Program-made: the position numbers and the translations under genes
Assembly: GCA_022796795.1 (NCBI GenBank)
Contig: JAAWJI010000001.1
Location: 1-64,000 of the forward strand
Length of the DNA: 64,000 bases
Direction: 5' to 3'
Origin: Lachnospiraceae bacterium
Lineage (GTDB): Bacteria; Bacillota; Clostridia; Lachnospirales; Lachnospiraceae
Shown: one piece after another, positions 53,006 to 60,673 of the stretch
How positions within the stretch are numbered: position 1 is the first letter of the stretch
Layout of the letters: each line of letters begins with the position of its first letter
Notes under the pieces: model-generated
The model's database searches: none
The model's input: only the letters and a program-made list of their open reading frames with translations
Told to the model about the DNA's origin: nothing

Positions 53006-54865
53006 ATGCAGAGGAAAAAAGGTGTGAAGAGAAACATGCTGCTGGCATTTGGGGGAGCCCTGGTCCTTGCAGCGCTGTATTTTCTGTGGGCCTATCAGAC
53101 CTTTCCTTTTATCTATGATATCAACGATGACGTGGCTATGCGCAATGTGGCGGCGGGAGTGATTACAGGAAGTCCGGATGCCCATCTGATTCATATGAAA
53201 TATGTGCTGGGACTTCTGATCAGTGGTCTTTACTGGGCGGTTTCCGGCTTTGACTGGTATGGAATTGTGATGACAGGCATGATCTGCTTTTCCCTGGTTA
53301 TCCTTTTGTACCGGGTATTTGTGACCAGGAGGAGAATGGGGTGGAAGCTTGCCTGGGGCGTGGGAATCCTGTTGGCTTTTACGCTTCTGGGATTGCAGCA
53401 TTTAATCTTTTTCCAGTGGACAGTTGCGGCGGGAATGATGGGAGGAGCAGGTCTCTTTTTGTTTGTGTCCAGTTGTCCGGAGGATGCCTTTCAGGCCTGG
53501 GTGGAGGAAGGAGTTTCTGTGTTCTGCATACTGCTGACCCTGTGTATCCGGGATGATGTGTTTCTTTTGGTGCTTCCCCTGGCAGCCCTTCTTTTCTGGA
53601 ATCGTTACGGCAGACTCATAGGAAGAAAGCCATATTTTCGGCTAAAGCACTGGCAGACCCTGGCGGCTCTGACGGCTGGTGTGATCTGTATTTTGGGCGT
53701 GGAGGCATTTGTCTACAGAAGCCCAGAGTGGAAGGAATTTCTGGCTTATAATAAAGACCGGGAGGCCATTATGGATTTTTATGGAATTCCCGGCTACGAT
53801 GAGGATAGGGAATTTTTTGATTCCATGGGAATGTCAGAGGAGACTGTGGTAAATCTCCATCGGTATTCCCTGTATCTGGTGGATGATTTATACAGCCAAC
53901 GTATGCATGCTTTGGCGGAAAATGCCCGGGATCTGTATGTGAAGGAGTATTCCCCCATCAAACGGCTGACTATGGGGATGGAAAAGGTATGCAAGAATCT
54001 GCTGGATGTGAAGATTCTTCCCACGACTGCCGCCGCCCTTGCCCTGGGTGGGATTTTGTGGGTGTTTTTGCAGAGGAAACGGCAGTTGGGCCTTCTGGCT
54101 GTTTTGCAGCTTTTGTTTGGAGCCTACTGGCTGTATACTGGATATCGGGGAAGAGTGGTGGACCGGGTGGTATATACCATGCTGCTTCTCCAGATTTTTA
54201 CAAGTTTTGGTTTGCTGCTTTGCGCCTGGGATACAGAGGGCTGGGATGAATGGTATAGCAGAGGGACCAGCGTGGGGGAACGGGGCGCAGGCGGCCTCTG
54301 GAAATCAGTAAAAGAAAACTGGCAGAATTTCTGTATGTTTCTCCTCACAGCATGTTGTCTGGCAATTCTCTGCGGATATCAGGTGAAGGAGCTGGAGAGG
54401 AGGAGCACAGAGCGCAGGGATTATAACCAGCAATTTTTGCAGATCAATGCGTATATGGCGGAACATATGGAATATGTTTACTTTATGACTACCTTTTCCA
54501 TTGAAACCTACACGGACAACTTTACGCTGAGACGGGATTTTTCCTTTACAAATTTGTTGTCTGTAGGAGGATGGCATTCCTTTTCTGAGCTGGAAAATAA
54601 GAAGATTGCAAAACTGGGGCTTGGAGGTCAGACCATGGAGAATGCCATGCTTACCGGAGAAAATGTCTATGTGATTTCTCTTGCCCGGGTGAATATGGAC
54701 TATATGGACCGGTATTTTACGGCAAAGTATGGGAACGCCTATAAGGGGAGAAAGCTTGTGGATACGCAGACCTATGCGGACAACAGCTTTGAGGTATATA
54801 AGTTTACTCTGAGCGAATCCGAAAATGAGGGGAGTACTGAGGAAGAAAGAGGAGGAAAAACATGA
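53006..54865 (+). CDS. GT-C-like polytopic membrane protein, paralogue B
   Basis: This 619-residue protein has the same plan as 51167: helix 1, then IYDINDDVAMRNVAAGVITGSPDAHLIHMKYVLGLLISGLYW, about ten more helices, and a C-terminal soluble tail with YVYFMTTFSIETYTDNFTL. Identity in loop 1 and in the middle segment around YNKDREAIMDFYGIPGYDEDREFFDSMGM (paralogue A has the matching YGVPSYEANPEFFQEQG) shows a duplication. AAGGGAGGATC gives the ribosome site. The TGA overlaps the aminotransferase ATG, so the two are coupled. It may use the 4-amino sugar made downstream. Confidence 0.65.
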   Translation: MQRKKGVKRNMLLAFGGALVLAALYFLWAYQTFPFIYDINDDVAMRNVAAGVITGSPDAHLIHMKYVLGLLISGLYWAVSGFDWYGIVMTGMICFSLVILLYRVFVTRRRMGWKLAWGVGILLAFTLLGLQHLIFFQWTVAAGMMGGAGLFLFVSSCPEDAFQAWVEEGVSVFCILLTLCIRDDVFLLVLPLAALLFWNRYGRLIGRKPYFRLKHWQTLAALTAGVICILGVEAFVYRSPEWKEFLAYNKDREAIMDFYGIPGYDEDREFFDSMGMSEETVVNLHRYSLYLVDDLYSQRMHALAENARDLYVKEYSPIKRLTMGMEKVCKNLLDVKILPTTAAALALGGILWVFLQRKRQLGLLAVLQLLFGAYWLYTGYRGRVVDRVVYTMLLLQIFTSFGLLLCAWDTEGWDEWYSRGTSVGERGAGGLWKSVKENWQNFCMFLLTACCLAILCGYQVKELERRSTERRDYNQQFLQINAYMAEHMEYVYFMTTFSIETYTDNFTLRRDFSFTNLLSVGGWHSFSELENKKIAKLGLGGQTMENAMLTGENVYVISLARVNMDYMDRYFTAKYGNAYKGRKLVDTQTYADNSFEVYKFTLSESENEGSTEEERGGKT

Positions 54866-55992
54866 TCGGTTTTAACGTGGCCCCCTTTGTGGGCAAAGAA
54901 TTCACCTATATCCAGGAAGCTATTTCCGCCGAACACATCTGCGGGGACGGCCTTTTCACCAAGCGCTGCAATCAATGGATTGAGGAGCAAACTGGCGCGG
55001 CCAAGGCCCTTCTCACCACTTCCTGTACTCATGCCACGGAGATGGCGGCTCTTCTTCTGGACATACGTCCCGGGGAGGAGGTAATCATGCCGGCCTACAC
55101 GTTTGTGTCCACGGCCAATGCCTTTGTGCTGCGGGGTGCGGTGCCTGTATTCGTGGATATCCGGCCGGATACCATGAATCTGGATGAAAGCCTGATTGAG
55201 GCGGCTATTACAGAGCGAACCCGGGCCATTGTGCCAGTGCACTATGCAGGAGTGGCCTGCGAGATGGATGTTATCATGGACCTGGCAGAGAAATATAACC
55301 TGGCCGTGGTGGAGGATGCGGCCCAGGGAGTTATGTCCAGCTATAAGGGAAGGCCTCTGGGAACCATTGGGGACTATGGATGTTTTAGCTTTCACGAGAC
55401 CAAGAATTTCTCCATGGGAGAGGGAGGAGCCCTTCTGATCCGGGATCAGGAGCACGTGGAGGCTGCGGAGATCCTTCGGGAAAAGGGAACCAACCGGTCT
55501 AAGTTTTTCCGGGGACAGGTGGATAAATATACCTGGGTGGATCAGGGAAGCTCTTATCTGCCCAGCGATATGAATGCGGCCTATCTCTGGGCCCAACTGG
55601 AGGTGGCGGAGGAGATTACAAAGAATCGGATGGCTAGCTTCGCCCTCTACAGGCAGGAACTGGAGCCTCTGGAGAAGCAGGGGCTTTTGGATCTGCCGGT
55701 GATTCCCCGCGACTGCAAACACAATGCCCATATGTTTTACGTAAAGGCCAGGGATCTTAAGGAGCGGACAAAGCTTATCGCTTTCCTGAAGGAAAAGGGC
55801 GTGCAGGCAGTGTTCCACTATGTGCCTCTGCACACGGCGCCGGAGGGACAGCGTGTGGGCCGTTTTGTGGGAGAGGACCGCTTTACTACCAAAGAGAGCG
55901 AGCGGATCCTGCGGCTGCCCATGTACTATGGATTGAAAAAGGAGCAGGTTCAGTATGTTGCGGAAAAGGTCAGGGAATTCTATGGGAAATAG
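54862..55992 (+). CDS. wecE: dTDP-4-amino-4,6-dideoxygalactose transaminase (WecE/RffA type)
   Basis: This 376-residue DegT/DnrJ/EryC1 aminotransferase starts with FNVAPFVGKEFTYIQEAI, a WecE feature, then SCTHATEMAALLL, VEDAAQGVMSSYKG and SFHETKNFSMGEGGALL with the PLP-Lys. HMFYVKARDLKERTKLIAFL and FHYVPLHTAPEGQRVGRF are also WecE-like. It would aminate the RmlB product to dTDP-Fuc4N. No WecD acetyltransferase is nearby; an ATP-grasp ligase follows two genes on. It overlaps paralogue B by 4 bases and the next gene by 11. Confidence 0.9.
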   Translation: MIGFNVAPFVGKEFTYIQEAISAEHICGDGLFTKRCNQWIEEQTGAAKALLTTSCTHATEMAALLLDIRPGEEVIMPAYTFVSTANAFVLRGAVPVFVDIRPDTMNLDESLIEAAITERTRAIVPVHYAGVACEMDVIMDLAEKYNLAVVEDAAQGVMSSYKGRPLGTIGDYGCFSFHETKNFSMGEGGALLIRDQEHVEAAEILREKGTNRSKFFRGQVDKYTWVDQGSSYLPSDMNAAYLWAQLEVAEEITKNRMASFALYRQELEPLEKQGLLDLPVIPRDCKHNAHMFYVKARDLKERTKLIAFLKEKGVQAVFHYVPLHTAPEGQRVGRFVGEDRFTTKESERILRLPMYYGLKKEQVQYVAEKVREFYGK

Positions 55993-57151
55993 GAAAGAAG
56001 AGCGTGTGGGACTGTGGCTCTGTACAGGGCTGTTCTTTCTGCTGACCCTGGTTATGGTAAAGGTGGAGATGGGAAAGGGACATGAGGTCCTGCTGTACAG
56101 CGATTTTGCCACCCATTCCACCTGGGCTGTAGGAGAACTGCCAGATCCTCTGTATGATAAATTTTATGCCTATCCGGTGTGGCATTTTCTGGTAAGGGCT
56201 GTGAACCTGGTTCTTCCCCTTGGACGGGAGTGGGCGGGAGCCCTGGTGACTGCCTGTTTTATGGGAGTTACGGCGGCTGTCCTGTACCGGATTTTGTGGG
56301 GACAGCTGGGGGAAAGCCTTGGCTGGAAGCAGATGGTTCTGCTGGATCTGGGACTTTTGTTTCTCACGGCCCTCTATATGCCCTGGTTTAACCCGCAGGT
56401 GTATTTGGGACAGAGCAGCCCGACCATCTGGCACAATCCCACCAATATGGCGGTGAAGCCTGTGGCGCTTCTGGCCTTCTGGGGATTTGTCCGGTGCTAT
56501 GAGCGATACCAGAAGATTTCCTGGAAGGCCCTGGGGGGACTTTCCGTCCTTCTTCTTCTGAGCTGCTTTATAAAGCCCTCCTTTATCCAGGGCTTTTTGC
56601 CTGCCGTGGTGGTGTTTCTCTTCCTGGAGTTACTCTGCACCCGGGGGGACAGCTTTTTCTTCAGCCTGAAAATGGCTCTGGCCTTTGTGCCAAGCGGCCT
56701 CTATTTTCTCTTCCAGTTTTTCTCTGTATTTGGCCAGGAGGCGGGAAGGGGAATAGGCATTGCACCCTTTGCGGTAATGCTGCTGGATACATCCCACCCG
56801 CTGATTTCCATGGTGCAGGCAGCGGCTTTTCCCCTGTTTGTGCTGTGGGTCCTTGGGGGAAAGCAGATTTGGAAGGATAAGCCGCTTTTGTTTTCCGTGA
56901 TTTTTTATCTGGTATCCTTATTGGAATTTATCCTGCTTATTGAGGTGACAGAGCCGGCCTCTGGAAATTTTGAGTGGGCGTATCAGCTGGCCTTGTTTAC
57001 CCTGTTTATTGTGACCGCCGTTCGGTTCTATCAGCGGACAGGAAAAGGGCGTGGGGTGCGGCTTTTGGGAAACGGACTTCTGCTTTACCATGTGGGCTCG
57101 GGAATTTATTATTACCTGTCGCTTCTGCTGTTCAATCCCCTGCAGTGCTGA
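55982..57151 (+). CDS. polytopic membrane protein, unknown (possible GT-C)
   Basis: This 389-residue protein has about ten hydrophobic segments. Loop 1 has LLYSDFATHSTWAVGELPDPLYDKFYAYPVWH and a later segment has YLGQSSPTIWHNPTNMAVKP. No family was recognised. Its lack of a soluble tail sets it apart from the two paralogues before it. ATG 55982 with AGGG upstream is chosen; ATG 55955 in the same frame is possible. Tight packing between the transaminase and the ATP-grasp gene suggests a role with the amino sugar, perhaps its transfer outside the membrane. Confidence 0.55.
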   Translation: MGNRKEERVGLWLCTGLFFLLTLVMVKVEMGKGHEVLLYSDFATHSTWAVGELPDPLYDKFYAYPVWHFLVRAVNLVLPLGREWAGALVTACFMGVTAAVLYRILWGQLGESLGWKQMVLLDLGLLFLTALYMPWFNPQVYLGQSSPTIWHNPTNMAVKPVALLAFWGFVRCYERYQKISWKALGGLSVLLLLSCFIKPSFIQGFLPAVVVFLFLELLCTRGDSFFFSLKMALAFVPSGLYFLFQFFSVFGQEAGRGIGIAPFAVMLLDTSHPLISMVQAAAFPLFVLWVLGGKQIWKDKPLLFSVIFYLVSLLEFILLIEVTEPASGNFEWAYQLALFTLFIVTAVRFYQRTGKGRGVRLLGNGLLLYHVGSGIYYYLSLLLFNPLQC

Positions 57152-57217
57152 TTTCGACGCCTTGCAGACTGGAAATGGCAGAAGCATATAAGAAGGAAGA
57201 AAGAGGGAATAGGGAAA

Positions 57218-58399
57218 ATGTCTGAAAATCAGGAACAGGAAATACAGAAGAAGCGAATCGCCGTTATCGGGGCCAATAGTTTCCAAAATCCTCTGATCCA
57301 AAAGGCCAGGGAGCTGGGCTATGAGACCCATGTGTTTGCCTGGCAGGACGGATCTGTGGGGGAACGAACAGCAGATTTTTTCTACCCCATCAGTATTGTG
57401 GAGCGGGATCAGATTCTGGAGAAATGCCAGGAGCTTCAGCCGGCTGCCATTGCCTCTATCGGTTCGGACCTGGCTATGCTGACGGTAAACTATGTGGCGG
57501 ACCGCCTGGGGCTTCCGGGAAATTCCCTGGCCTGCACCCGTATGTCCACTAACAAATACCATATGCGCTGCGCCTTTCAGAGGGCCGGGGTACCTGTGCC
57601 CGGGTTTGTGCGGGTGGAGCCGGAAACAGCCATGGAAGAGGTGAAGAAGCAGGGTTTACGTCTTCCGGTGATCGTAAAGCCCACGGACCGGTCCGGCAGC
57701 CGGGGCATTACCCGTCTGGAGAGCTTAGAAGGTCTTGTGGAGGCTGTTAGGTTTGCGGCGGAGAATTCCTTTGAGGGCAGGGCCATTGTGGAGGAATGTA
57801 TTCCGGGTGAGGAGTACAGCTGCGAGTGTATTTCCAGCCGGGGGATTCATCACTGCCTGACTATGACGCGGAAATACACCACAGGCGCGCCTCATTTCAT
57901 TGAGACCGGCCATCTGCAGCCCTGCGGATTGTCTCCAGGGCAGATGGAGCGGGTGAAGCAGGCGGTTTTTGCAGGTCTTACTGCCCTGGAGGTGACTACG
58001 GGAGCCTCCCATGCGGAATTTATGGTGGATGAGGCCGGAGAGGTGCGTATCATTGAGATTGGAGCCCGCATGGGCGGAGACTGTATCGGCTCGGATCTGG
58101 TGCCTCTGTCCACAGGATACGACTATGTGCGCATGGTCCTTGACACGGCCCAGGGTCGGGAGCCGGACTTTACCCCTATTCGGGAGCCGGTGAAGGCAGC
58201 CTATATCCATTTTATATTCGGGGAGGAGGATCTTAAGCTTCTGGAGCGGTTTAGGCTTCAGGCTCCGGAGAAACTTCGCTTTGTAAGTCCCATAGAGCCC
58301 CTGGACAGAGGGCCTGTGGTGGACAGTTCTACCCGGTACGGATATTTTATTGCAACCTTTGACCATGTGGAGGAAAAGGAGGCGTTTGTGGGAAGATGA
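57218..58399 (+). CDS. ATP-grasp ligase, unknown substrate
   Basis: This 393-residue protein has a pre-ATP-grasp Rossmann part (RIAVIGANSFQNPLIQKARELGY), then the ATP-grasp core (about 110-310): NKYHMRCAFQRAGVPVPGF, LPVIVKPTDRSGSRGITRL (ATP Lys and loop), AIVEECIPGEEYSCECIS, and the metal site with HAEFMVDEAGEVRIIEIGARMGGDCIGSDL. Such carboxylate-amine ligases make amide bonds from ATP, an acid and an amine. It follows a Fuc4N-type transaminase and precedes ArnE/F-like genes, so it may acylate the 4-amino group with an amino acid. This is inference; no substrate motif is known. Confidence 0.8.
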   Translation: MSENQEQEIQKKRIAVIGANSFQNPLIQKARELGYETHVFAWQDGSVGERTADFFYPISIVERDQILEKCQELQPAAIASIGSDLAMLTVNYVADRLGLPGNSLACTRMSTNKYHMRCAFQRAGVPVPGFVRVEPETAMEEVKKQGLRLPVIVKPTDRSGSRGITRLESLEGLVEAVRFAAENSFEGRAIVEECIPGEEYSCECISSRGIHHCLTMTRKYTTGAPHFIETGHLQPCGLSPGQMERVKQAVFAGLTALEVTTGASHAEFMVDEAGEVRIIEIGARMGGDCIGSDLVPLSTGYDYVRMVLDTAQGREPDFTPIREPVKAAYIHFIFGEEDLKLLERFRLQAPEKLRFVSPIEPLDRGPVVDSSTRYGYFIATFDHVEEKEAFVGR

Positions 58400-58740
58400 A
58401 GATATCTGTGAAGACCATCCTGGTTTTGCAGGCCGTGGTCATGCTCTATACCCTGTCCAGCGTGGCGGCCAAGCTTGCCGCCGGGCAGCCGCCCTTAAGC
58501 CAAGGCTTTCTCTTATTTTACGGGGTGGAGATTGTGCTTTTGGGAATTTATGCTCTGGCCTGGCAGCAGGTCATTAAGCATTGGGAGCTGTCGGTGGCCT
58601 ATGCCAACCGGTCCATGGCCATTCTCTGGTCCCTGATCTGGGCGGTGGTGTTTTTTCGGGAATCCGTCACCATAAATAACATCATAGGAGTAGTCATTGT
58701 GTTCCTGGGCACAATGCTGGTAAATCAGAATGATGAATAA
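58396..58740 (+). CDS. small EamA/SMR-type membrane protein, ArnE-like flippase subunit
   Basis: This 114-residue protein has four helices: VKTILVLQAVVMLYTLSSVAAKLAA, FLLFYGVEIVLLGIYALAWQQVI, LSVAYANRSMAILWSLIWAVVFF and NNIIGVVIVFLGTMLV, the EamA/SMR pattern. It overlaps the ATP-grasp gene by 4 bases and the next, similar gene by 11. Pairs like this resemble ArnE/ArnF, which flip undecaprenyl-phosphate-Ara4N. Confidence 0.75.
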   Translation: MKISVKTILVLQAVVMLYTLSSVAAKLAAGQPPLSQGFLLFYGVEIVLLGIYALAWQQVIKHWELSVAYANRSMAILWSLIWAVVFFRESVTINNIIGVVIVFLGTMLVNQNDE

Positions 58741-59068
58741 ATATATGATCTTATTGCTGTTGTCTGTGTTGGTGGCCGCTTTCTCCCAGATTCTGCTGAA
58801 AAAAAGCGCCCGAATCACATATGACAATGTAATCCGGGAGTATGTGAATCCGTATGTGATTGTGGGATATGCCATGATGGTGGGATCTACTCTTCTGACC
58901 GTGGCTGCCTACACGGGCCTGGACTATAAAAACGGGCCTGTTATTGAGGCCCTGGGATTTCCCCTGGTTATGGTTCTGGGCAGAGTCTATTTTGGGGAAA
59001 AGCTTACCCCCAAAAAGCTGTTGGGAAACGCCCTGATTTTAGTGGGAATTCTGGTCTTCTACAGCTGA
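58730..59068 (+). CDS. small EamA/SMR-type membrane protein, ArnF-like flippase subunit
   Basis: This 112-residue protein has four helices with ILLLLSVLVAAFSQILLKKSA, VGYAMMVGSTLLTVAAYTGLDYKNGPVIEALGFPLVMVLGRVYFGEKLTPKKLLGNALILVG, close to ArnF/EmrE-like folds. It pairs with the gene before it as a heterodimer. Its last 30 bases overlap the end of the convergent ArnC-like gene. Confidence 0.77.
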   Translation: MMNKYMILLLLSVLVAAFSQILLKKSARITYDNVIREYVNPYVIVGYAMMVGSTLLTVAAYTGLDYKNGPVIEALGFPLVMVLGRVYFGEKLTPKKLLGNALILVGILVFYS

Positions 59069-60001
59069 GGGAGACAGATTTTTTGTGGTTTCCCGAATGG
59101 TGTACTGGGGGGCATTGTTGATGCTGATGTAGATGCGGCCAATGTATTCGCCAATAAGTCCCAGCATGACCAGAATAAGCCCGCCCAGAAAGAAAATGGA
59201 AGCGATGATGGAGCTCCATCCCATCTCAATGGTGGGATCCACAAATTTGCGGACGACCACATAGATTCCGTAGCAGAAGCCTAAGAATGCAGATCCGGTG
59301 CCGCAGAAGGTGGCAATGCGCAGGGGTTTTACGGAGAAGGCGGTAAAGCCGTTGAACCACAGGGCAATAAGCTTTTGAAAGGTATAGCCCGATTCCCCCA
59401 CCATACGGTTGTGGTGGGTCACAGGCACATTGGCAATATGGGTAGTGGCCCGGAAGATCAGGCCCTCAATGTAGGGATAGGCATTTTCGTAGCGCAGGAT
59501 CTCATCTACAATAAACCGGCGCATGATGAAATAGCTGGTAACCTTCAGGCCTTTGGGCTTTCCGATCAGGCTCTCGGTCATGCGCTCATTCATCCAGGTG
59601 CCGAAATTGCGAAAGGCGCTGTGCATCTTGTGCTCGTAGGAGGCATAGACCACGTCCCAGCCCTCGGCCAGCTTGTCCACCAGGGTGAACAGCTCGCAGG
59701 CAGGGGTCTGTCCGTCATCGTCCAGGGAAATCACCAGATCGCCGCTGCTGTGCCGGTATCCGGCCATAAGAGCAGCGTGCTGGCCAAAGTTTTTTGCCAG
59801 ATGGATGCCGGTGACGCAGGGATACTGCCTGGCCAGTTCCCTGATTTTCGTCCAGACCAGGTCCGGGGAACAGTCGTTGACCAGCAGAATTTCATAGGTG
59901 TATTCCGGGCGCTGCCTCATGGTATCCATGATCTGATCCGTGACGATTTCAATGGTGGTTTCCGAGCCGTAGCAGGGAATGACGAAGGAAAGCTTGCACA
60001 T
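59039..60001 (-). CDS. ArnC/GtrB-like polyprenyl-phosphate glycosyltransferase (GT2)
   Basis: This 320-residue protein starts LSFVIPCYGSETTIEIV, has LLVNDCSPDLVWTKI, HLAKNFGQHAALMAGYRHSSGDLVISLDDDGQTP (about 74-107) with the ArnC-type DDD metal site, and two C-terminal helices ending GLIGEYIGRIYISINN, the ArnC/GtrB hallmark. It would load a sugar on undecaprenyl phosphate. It is on the opposite strand to the ArnE/F-like pair and overlaps its 3' end by 30 bases. Promoter at 60061-60089. The amino sugar built by WecE is a natural candidate. Confidence 0.87.
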   Translation of the reverse strand: MCKLSFVIPCYGSETTIEIVTDQIMDTMRQRPEYTYEILLVNDCSPDLVWTKIRELARQYPCVTGIHLAKNFGQHAALMAGYRHSSGDLVISLDDDGQTPACELFTLVDKLAEGWDVVYASYEHKMHSAFRNFGTWMNERMTESLIGKPKGLKVTSYFIMRRFIVDEILRYENAYPYIEGLIFRATTHIANVPVTHHNRMVGESGYTFQKLIALWFNGFTAFSVKPLRIATFCGTGSAFLGFCYGIYVVVRKFVDPTIEMGWSSIIASIFFLGGLILVMLGLIGEYIGRIYISINNAPQYTIRETTKNLSPSAVEDQNSH

Positions 60002-60049
60002 AAAAGGTCCTTTCTTGGGCCTGGTTCCCAGGTGGAACAGGCTGAAATC

Positions 60050-60065
60050 ATACTGTGAACAGTAT
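60050..60065. promoter_or_regulatory. inverted repeat over the -10 of the minus-strand promoter (possible operator)
   Basis: ATACTG (60050-60055), a 4-base loop and CAGTAT (60060-60065) form a perfect inverted repeat overlapping the -10 and the presumed start of the ArnC-like gene transcript. Confidence 0.4.
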
Positions 60066-60089
60066 ACAGGGTTTCTCGGAATTTAGCAA
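60061..60089 (-). promoter_or_regulatory. promoter of the ArnC-like gene
   Basis: On the minus strand TTGCTA (60084-60089), a 17-base spacer and TATACT (60061-60066). Confidence 0.6.
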
Positions 60090-60237
60090 TCGAAACTTGT
60101 CGGCAAAGCTCCTCCAGACTTTACAGCGGCTGTTTCCCCATCCGCCCGGCGAATTTTAAATGGATTTGTAAATGTGACTGTCCCCGGAGCGGGCAATAAC
60201 GCCTTGTATGATTTTATGACAGAATGGAGAAAATAAG

Positions 60238-60642
60238 ATGCAGAAATTAGTAAAACAGATTTTAAAATTCGGAGTGGTAGGCGCCCTCTGTTTCGTCATT
60301 GACTATGGTATTATGGTGGCTCTCATCGAGCTGTGCAATATGAATGAGGTTCTGTCTGCCGGGATTTCCTTCTCTGTTTCCGTGGTGGTCAATTATATTT
60401 TAAGCATTACCATGGTCTTTGAGGTGGATAAGAAGGCCAATCAGGCGGGGCAGTTTTTCATCTTCCTGGTACTTAGCATAATCGGGCTTGGGATCAATGA
60501 GCTGCTTATGTGGGTGGGAATTGCCTGGCTCAGCCCCTACATGGAGCGGGCCTATATGCTGGTGAAAATATTTGCCACTGGGGTGGTCATGGTATACAAT
60601 TTTATAACCCGAAAAATTTTTATTGAGAAGCATGAAAAGTGA
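60238..60642 (+). CDS. GtrA-family membrane protein
   Basis: This 134-residue protein has four helices with LVKQILKFGVVGALCFVIDYGIMVALIE, SFSVSVVVNYILSITMVFE and a C-terminal MVYNFITRKIFIEKHEK, the GtrA/DPMS-like signature. It is divergent from the ArnC-like GT2, so the two may work together with one GT-C enzyme; the ArnE/F-like pair is then a second flipping route. An ATGGAGAAAATAAG site precedes ATG. It overlaps the possible earlier start of the CotH gene. Confidence 0.87.
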   Translation: MQKLVKQILKFGVVGALCFVIDYGIMVALIELCNMNEVLSAGISFSVSVVVNYILSITMVFEVDKKANQAGQFFIFLVLSIIGLGINELLMWVGIAWLSPYMERAYMLVKIFATGVVMVYNFITRKIFIEKHEK

Positions 60643-60673
60643 CAGGCGCTTTGTCTGGGAAAAGAAAGGCATA

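Noticed and set aside
54772-56121. Long antisense open frame opposite the wecE-like gene
   Set aside because: Mirror of a well-supported conserved gene; no motif of its own and no ribosome site seen.
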